Assembly (NCBI GenBank): GCA_030272585.1
Contig: BSYQ01000006.1
Coordinates: forward strand, 5,233,001-5,297,000
Source: Bryopsis sp. KO-2023
Lineage: Eukaryota; Chlorophyta; Ulvophyceae; Bryopsidales; Bryopsidaceae
Direction of reading: 5' to 3'
DNA length: 64,000 nt
Every line of letters begins with the position of its first letter. Position 1 is the first letter of the stretch. The notes below the pieces were generated by a model that saw nothing but the letters and a program-made list of their open reading frames with translations, was not told the DNA's origin and made no database searches. Of the stretch, positions 57,721-64,000 are shown one piece after another. The translations under genes and the position numbers were made by a program.

Positions 57721-59881
57721 AAAAAGATTCAACAGTGATTTTCTGCTAATTTTGAATCATCAGCACCATCATATTTTTGTTTTTTTTGTCTCATGTTCAG
57801 TGGTCTTGACCACTGAGTGACAGCTTCAGTTCTGTTTTCTAGCTGGGTTTGAAAGGAGGGTTTGCAAAAAAAAAGGTATCAATATGTATGTGTCAAATGC
57901 AGCCATGACCCTTCTTCAGAATGAATGTGTGAAACTGTGATTCCATTGTCCACCGAAGCTGTACCTCAGCATTTTATTGCCATATTTGCTGTTGACAGCT
58001 AAAGGGGACATTCCTCTCCTGTAAGCTAAAACGCATTCAGACTTCAATGCCAAAACATTGTCAGTCATCTTGACAGGCCCCTCCTGAACATCAGTCTAAA
58101 AAAAAAAGTGTTTCATATGTTGTCAAAAAAAACTTGAATCACATTGGATCTTCATTTTTAGACAGGAGTTGTCCCCATCATCTGTCCAGAAAATAGTCTA
58201 TTTCGTTTATGAGCAAGAAAAAGAAAAATACGGAGCAGCTTCTTAAAACACCCAACAGCCAGATCCTAACTCTGTTGAACAAGGGAGCTTGCTGTCGGGT
58301 GTTTCGAGCACACCCTCCATCCTATTTTTGTGTGGGGGTCTTTCGACAGTGTTACCCCAGTAATGGTGCGGGCCACACGAATTCATGGAAAACCAAAACG
58401 TTACCAAGAGGTGTAGATTTCGGAAACCGTGTGGCCCACACTATTTTCTGTTTTCTGAAAAGTTCTGCTGTTTACGGAAATAGGGTAGGCAAAAATGACA
58501 CGAAAAGGGAGAAACGAGTTTCAGCAATTTCGGATCCCATCTCAAAAAATAACATTAAAAAAGAGAAAGAAAAAAAACCCACTACACCTAGGGAGAACCA
58601 ACCAAGGAAGCTTTCCCCCTACAACAAAGAAGAAAAAGACGGCCATAACGAACATGTCACATGTCCCCCCCCCCCACCTTTCTCAGTTCTCATGATCACT
58701 TCCACAAATGAGTACTCCAATTTCCGGGACTAGTTAATCAACCTGAGGTTTTAAAAAAAGACCACCACGAAAAACAAACTAAACAGAAGATGGCAAAACT
58801 TGCATCATTTTCCTTGTTTTTTCCCCATATTCTTTCGCGAGTAAAAACCACACAGCCGGCAAAAGATAATATCCCTCCATTAATTTATCTTGACTAATGT
58901 ACATTGCCATGATTCACTCGGCAAGGCGAAATGGCCCCCCTAATCCCCATTTTAGATTGATCACATCCCGCACAATACATCTTCAAGTAGAGTTAATTTA
59001 AAAAAAAGAAAAAAGAAACACGAGCTCTATCCACCCCTTGAATTTGAGACGCTAGTTTTCAACTTGGCTATTGTCCTTTTTTCTTGCCTTCTTTTCCAAC
59101 TGAGCGAATGGTGTTCCAGCCTTAAATTATAATTTGAAAAAAAAGAAAAAAAGGGAATAAAGTAAGCATAAATTCCTGGACCTCATCAAACGAAAAAAAA
59201 AAAAAGTGCTACAAAAAATATTAAAAAAAGAAAAAAAACAATTAGAAAAAAAAAGAAAAAAAAGTATAACAAAAAAAAAAAGTAAAATGAACCGCTCCCC
59301 TCGTCAAAACTTCTGCATCAAAAAGCCCCAGTGATGTCCAGGAAAGGTAGTCACACAAATGAGATTTTTGAAAAGTGTGACCTTCCCCTTTATCCTGTTT
59401 TCAGCCACAAAACATAACCCTCCCCCATCTCTACAACCATTTTTTTTTGTGTGTTCACTTTGGGGTATAAAATTAACAGAAACCAATTTATTTACCTGGT
59501 CAATGCCAATTTCTGTCTACCATGCAGTCATCGATGTGAAAAAAAAAAGAACAAAAAAAAAGAAAGAACCACCGGAGATGTCCCTTCAGAAATGCTTCTT
59601 GAGGAAACCAGACACCATATCCACCAAACAAACCCTAGAGCACTGCCAATTCTTATTTTTGTTTTCAACTTTCCATCAAGAAACGCATTCCCCCCCCCCC
59701 CAAACCAACCAAAAATTCAGGAGAATCACCCCGTCGACCCCCCTCCCACCCAAAACTCCCTCCCACCCAATGTCTTGCCGTTGCTTTTGAAATATTTTTG
59801 AACCCCGTTTTTTTTTCCCTTCCTGCAGTTTCCACCCCCCTTCCCCCCCCTAAAATAAAGACAAAAAAAAAATACAGCCAA
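57721..59881. other. Intergenic, A/T-rich
   Basis: Dense A and T runs (59,130-59,290 especially) and C runs (58,664-58,676, 59,690-59,701). No supported exon. Confidence 0.45.
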
Positions 59882-61542
59882 TCACTGAAGCGAGCAGCAC
59901 CTCTTCGCCTCCTCATCCATATCCTCCTCATTATCGAACATCCCTGAATCATACATGGCTTGCAATCGCTCCACAACTTGCCGCATCGCAGGTCTGTCAT
60001 TGGCTTCCTGAGCCCAGCACTCCTCCACCAACTTTTTCAACTCCGAGGGCCAAAACGCAGACACCGGATTGCGGTAGCCCCCCGCCACCTTTTCGGCATA
60101 CTTCTCCACGTCTCGAGAATCGGTGGTCGAGCCCATCACTTTCCCCAGCAGCCAAGCTCCGCACAACACTTCGTACATACAGATGGCGAAGGAGAAAACA
60201 TCCACCTTCTCGTTGTATTGCTTGCAGAGAATCACTTCGGGTGCCATGTACAGCAGAGATCCCGTTCGGCCCGATAAGTTATGTAAGGGTGTGTCAATGT
60301 CCTGTGAAGCACCCCATCACCACCACAAAACTAGATGAAACATTGGAATATACTGCATTTTCTTTGCGAATCAAAACGTCCTTTTTCATTTATCAGATTT
60401 GATTAGTAATGGATGAGTAATGTAACAGTGGTTTCCAATCCAGACAATTCTTCGCATGCCTTTTTTTCTGGCCCATAGGATTTCTCGACAGATCGTGTCG
60501 ATACTTGTTACCTGTACTGACTTCCCCAACCCCACTCACGAAGGCTTCATCAATTCCAGCATTAATTCGATATTCGTTGAGTCAGTCATATAGGTTTTCT
60601 TACCTTGGATGGCCTGAGGGAGAGCGTCTTGTACAGATTTCCTGTCGATCTGTTGGGATCGCCCTTCGCCTCCAGAATTTCCCCAACCGTGCTGAACTGC
60701 TTCATGAGGTTGCTCCCTAACCGCTTCAAATTGCCGCTCACCCTCCGCCCGAGCCCCTTTGAGTTGATGGACTCTTTGTTCAAACCGGGCCCCCGCACCT
60801 TGGGTTTCCTCACCATCGCACTCAGGCCAAAATCAGTGATTTTAGCCACAATGGGGCCAGACTCCTCCCTCTGATGCAAAAGAATGTTTTCCAGCTTGAG
60901 GTCTCTGTGAATCACGGTTATGTTCAATCCATGCAGGTAGGCCAGCCCCCTTGCCACCTCCAACAACCACTGCAAACCCTGGCGTTTGCTGTACACTCCG
61001 CTCGAGGGGCTCATGTATTTTTTCAGCACCAGATCTTTCAGGCTGCCGTGGTTGAGACACTCCTGCACGAGCGAGATTGACGCTTCTCCCTGGCCGCCCC
61101 CAGCCACGCCAGCGCACACTCCTTCGAATGCGACGATGTTGGGGTGGCATAGCTTCCCCAGAAGCTGAGTTTCCGCCACGAAAACCGCGACCTCTCTGTG
61201 GGATGTCAAGAAATCTCGCTTCAATCTTTTCACCGCCACCTGCTCGACGCTCCCGTCGTCCTTTTTCAACCGACACAGCGTCACCACCGCGAAACCCCCG
61301 ACTCCGAGCTCCTTCACCGGCTCCAGGCGGTCGGCGTCGATGCAACAGTCAGCGAATTTTTCTTTGAACTCGAGGTATAGACTCTTGGGTGCTTCCTCAG
61401 GGATCGTCAGCGGCGAGACGACCGTGTAAACGTCGGCCTCGCCTGGGCCGTGTACTTCTTCGAATGGCGAGCTCCATTGCGAACCTGAGGAAAGGGATGT
61501 GTTTCCTGTTTGTCCTTGCTCTCGTTTCTCGCCGGATGCCAT
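59882..61542 (-). CDS. TKL-like Ser/Thr protein kinase with CaaX-like C-terminus
   Basis: Two exons: 61,542 to about 60,604 and about 60,304-59,882, about 450 residues. The N-terminus is low-complexity (MASGEKREQGQTGNTSLSSG). Kinase motifs: glycine loop ELGVGGFAVV, VAIK-type lysine in VAVKRL, catalytic HRDLKLEN, DFGLSA, MAPEV, DVFSFAICMYEV and the Arg of NDRPAM. DFG and APE are about 90 residues apart, carrying a basic Ser-rich insert (GRRVSGNLKRLGSNLMKQFS) split by the intron. The protein ends AKRCCSLQ; the final CSLQ fits a CaaX prenylation box with a preceding Cys, suggesting farnesylation and membrane attachment. Substrates are unknown. Confidence 0.85.
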
Positions 61543-62403
61543 GCGAGAAATCGAAAGAGGAAATATTTGGGGTTGCTTTGGAAATAAAAAAAAAAAACAC
61601 GAAAAAAAAAATTCAGACGTCGACGTCGCAGTACGAGAGTAATATGACGACTTTTCCCGGCCGCTGGGCGCAACGCCTGTCACACCGCTAATTTCCCAGT
61701 AGCGACCCCAGCCGTGGTTTTGAGCCAGGCTCCTTTGAACTCAGGTCCACCGTTTCGACGACGAGGATACGAAGCAATGAAAAAACCAATCACCGACACG
61801 CGCGCACACGAACCGCAGACGTAAAACTAACGAACCCCCCATCAACCCCCACAGGCTGTGTAGCACACAGCGCGAAATTCTCGTTTGCATGACTACAAAT
61901 CAAGGAAAAGGAACGCGCATTCTGTGAGATGGGTGGTGTGGTTTGCTGGCATTGGGGTTGGCGTCAGCGGACTGCCTCCCTGTGGCTTTGGTTCCGCATC
62001 ACGCAATGAACGAATCGTGGAAGTTAAGAAGTGGGCTCCACAAGTTGTTTGAAGCGTTTTGGCTCCGACAAGAAACAGTCGCACTGTTGAGTGGAGGTTT
62101 CTCGGTACTCGCGTCATATTGATAGGCCCCTATCACTCCAGGTAAAGGGCGCTGGAGGAGTCTGGTGTTTTGAATCAACACTCGGTGAAACGACAAGCTC
62201 TATAAGAAAACCGTCAGTGTTAGCGAGACGCTTCACACAACAACAAAACCAATTGCATGAAGCAGAGTGGCAACGCTTAAATCCAGCCAGTTCCGGCAGC
62301 ACACGATATGTGGTCACCTTGATTGATTGGTTGGTTTGCCAATCTCAGGGGCAGTCTGAAAGCGTTCGTTATGACCAGGAAAAACGCCCTGTGTTGACAG
62401 AGA
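61543..62403. other. Divergent promoter region
   Basis: About 0.86 kb between the kinase start (minus) and the type II membrane protein start (plus), probably a shared bidirectional promoter. No TATA box assigned. Confidence 0.4.
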
Positions 62404-64000
62404 ATGACACAAGCTATGAGAAGCACGTGTGGGTGGCACTGCACCCTTGTGTCCGTCGCTCTGGCATCAGCGATCTGTGGGTTCTACACGGGGCTCTATG
62501 CAGGAAGCATCGACAGCGAAGGAAGGCAAGTACGCCTGGATGTGGGTTTCTTTTCCTCCCCTAAGGAGGCGGTTCTACAGGAGGACACAGCACAAGCTCG
62601 ACTCTCGAAAAAGCAAAACGAACTTGGTTCCCCAGAGAACAGCGCAGCTCAGAGAAACAAGACTGGAGAGGTGAGCGGGAGCGTTCGCTGATCAGCTCGA
62701 AGTCGTCGATGATCGTATCTCTCAGCACTTGAAACGGAGCCTGATATCGCTCCTATGCTTATTGCCATATGTTCAAGTTGATGGTGTGCTCAGGTAAGAA
62801 CTGAGGAGATGCCCCACGTGGAAGAATGTGGTTTGTGCTTTTTGTGCCACAAGGAGAAGCAGCCACTTTCCGAAAATCTGGTAAGAAAAACAGAAACAAA
62901 GAACGCAAGGAAAGAGCACACACGAAAAGAAAAAAGAAAAAATCACAAAACTTTGTAATCAGCACGCTAACTGCCTGTTTTTTTTTGCCAGAACATGACT
63001 GTCAACGGTACGGAGATTATGAGGAGGATGCAAAAACCATCCAAGTGGAGGATGAAACCTGAAGATGAAGCATTCTTCAAGGCAGGCCTGATGGACGACA
63101 GAAGCCACAAGCCAAACTGCACGGAGTGCTATGGCTGTGACCATAATCTTCGTGCCAGCAGCGAGAGCACGCTTACAATGCTGGAAAAATCGTACCCCAT
63201 GGAATCCGGGGCATCGTCTGTTTGGGTGCTAACAGCAGAGGAACTTGGAGTGGACGAGCCCAAATCGGAGATTGTGAAGGTAAGGAAACGTTCTAGGCAA
63301 AATTCATTGTTGTTCCAAAGTCAAGGAATGCCATATTCTGTTTATGGGAAGAGAACGCAATGTTTACTCTCTTCACCCTGGGTTACCACGATAAGTAGAG
63401 CGAATTTCATCTGTTTATCGTTCTTTTTCGCACGAAAAAAACATCAAATGACTTCGTGGAGGAGTTGCCAACCTTCTGTTTGCATTTTAAGATGGTTCAA
63501 CGTATGGCAGCGATTCCCTTTTCCTTGAATGTACAAACACCCTTCTCTTTCTTTCTTTTTTTGGGCGGGGGTCGGGGAATACAGGTGTGGTGTGTGCCTG
63601 TTTTGAAAGCTAATCAGCGTGGGTTCGCACCGTGCCAAGAACATTCGATGGAAACAATTCGAAACACGGCTGCAGTGCAGAAGATCGTGGAGGATTGTGG
63701 TTTCGAGGACATCGTTCCCAATTCATGGATAGCCCCTGTGAACGGCGTGATCGAGGGAGTTGGCTACCACATAAACTGGGACGGGATGTGGTTCGATCTC
63801 GCAAAAGGAGTGTCTGTGGAGCTCTTCTTGAGAAAGAATCCTGCGGCTGTCGGTATTGAATTGTTGCGCAAAGCGAACTCCACACAGGTAAGCCAAATTG
63901 TGGAGATGCGTCCAGTTTTCTTGTGTTTCCATCGATGTATTCGGGAATTGAGCGTGGCGGCGCAAGTGATCTCCTGGAAATCGCTGATGGCTATTTTTTT
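62404..64000 (+). CDS. Type II membrane/secretory protein, partial (runs off edge)
   Basis: Exon 1 (62,404 to about 62,670) starts MTQAMRSTCGWHCTLVSVAL and continues ASAICGFYTGLYAG, one hydrophobic anchor after a short N-terminus, then a polar stem. Exon 2 (about 62,994-63,279) has an NMTVNG sequon and paired Cys (NCTECYGCDH). Exon 3 (about 63,586-63,888) reads VWCVPVLKANQRGFAPCQEH, NSWIAPVNGVIEGVGYHINW and VELFLRKNPAAVGIELLRKA, followed by GTAAGCC. The pattern suggests a Golgi or secretory luminal enzyme, but I cannot name the family; the rest lies beyond the window. Confidence 0.65.

Overview
This is a nuclear fragment from an intron-rich eukaryote, most likely a protist or alga; I cannot fix the lineage. 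The reasons are genes split by many short GT-AG introns, long A/T homopolymer tracts, a MYST histone acetyltransferase, a sterol-pathway squalene synthase, a front-end (cytochrome b5-fused) desaturase, a VHL-domain protein and a chromodomain-bearing Ty3/gypsy element. No operon, rRNA gene or canonical tRNA was seen.

Layout. 1-8 kb is accessory: a decayed MULE-type transposase with a SWIM finger (about 1.5-3.2 kb, minus), a GTGCGGGG repeat field with a near-perfect 138-bp fold-back (4.37-4.99 kb), and a truncated alpha/beta-hydrolase copy (5.35-6.05 kb). 8.0-11.5 kb holds an intact 8-exon front-end desaturase. 13.1-19.0 kb (minus) carries a small basic, Pro/Ala-rich protein gene (here called MPVS-A from its N-terminus) and an intact ABHD1/3-type hydrolase. 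19.2-21.5 kb encodes a VHL-domain protein joined to an HEMGH metallopeptidase, and 22.2-22.8 kb a small two-TM protein.

24.85-42.33 kb is one mobile element. Perfectly collinear 721-bp terminal inverted repeats enclose a three-exon KDZ-like transposase, a second oppositely oriented gene, a 36-bp tandem repeat, and a nested chromovirus retrotransposon (29,847-37,631) with 514-bp LTRs and a textbook -1 frameshift signal between gag and pol. Next come a single-exon GNAT acyltransferase (42.4-43.4), a MYST acetyltransferase (45.0-48.9, minus), squalene synthase (49.3-52.4), a second copy of the MPVS/ABHD block (53.6-57.7, minus), a TKL-like protein kinase ending in a CaaX-like motif (59.9-61.5, minus), and the 5' part of a type II membrane protein running off the right edge.

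Most striking observation. Both MPVS paralogues end, just past the stop codon, in the architecture of the vertebrate MALAT1/MENbeta 3' end. A U-rich internal-loop stem is followed by an A-rich tract that can form a U.A-U triple helix, and then immediately by a tRNA-like fold with a 7-bp acceptor, 5-bp T stem and 7-nt T loop (UUCGAUA). The two copies (13,065-13,145 and 54,046-54,126) are identical over 81 nt, although the proteins are only roughly two-thirds identical over the exon-2 segment I could compare. This suggests a protein-coding mRNA whose 3' end may be made by RNase P and protected by a triple helix instead of a poly(A) tail. Two other T-arm-bearing tRNA-like folds occur at 859-901 and 6853-6903.
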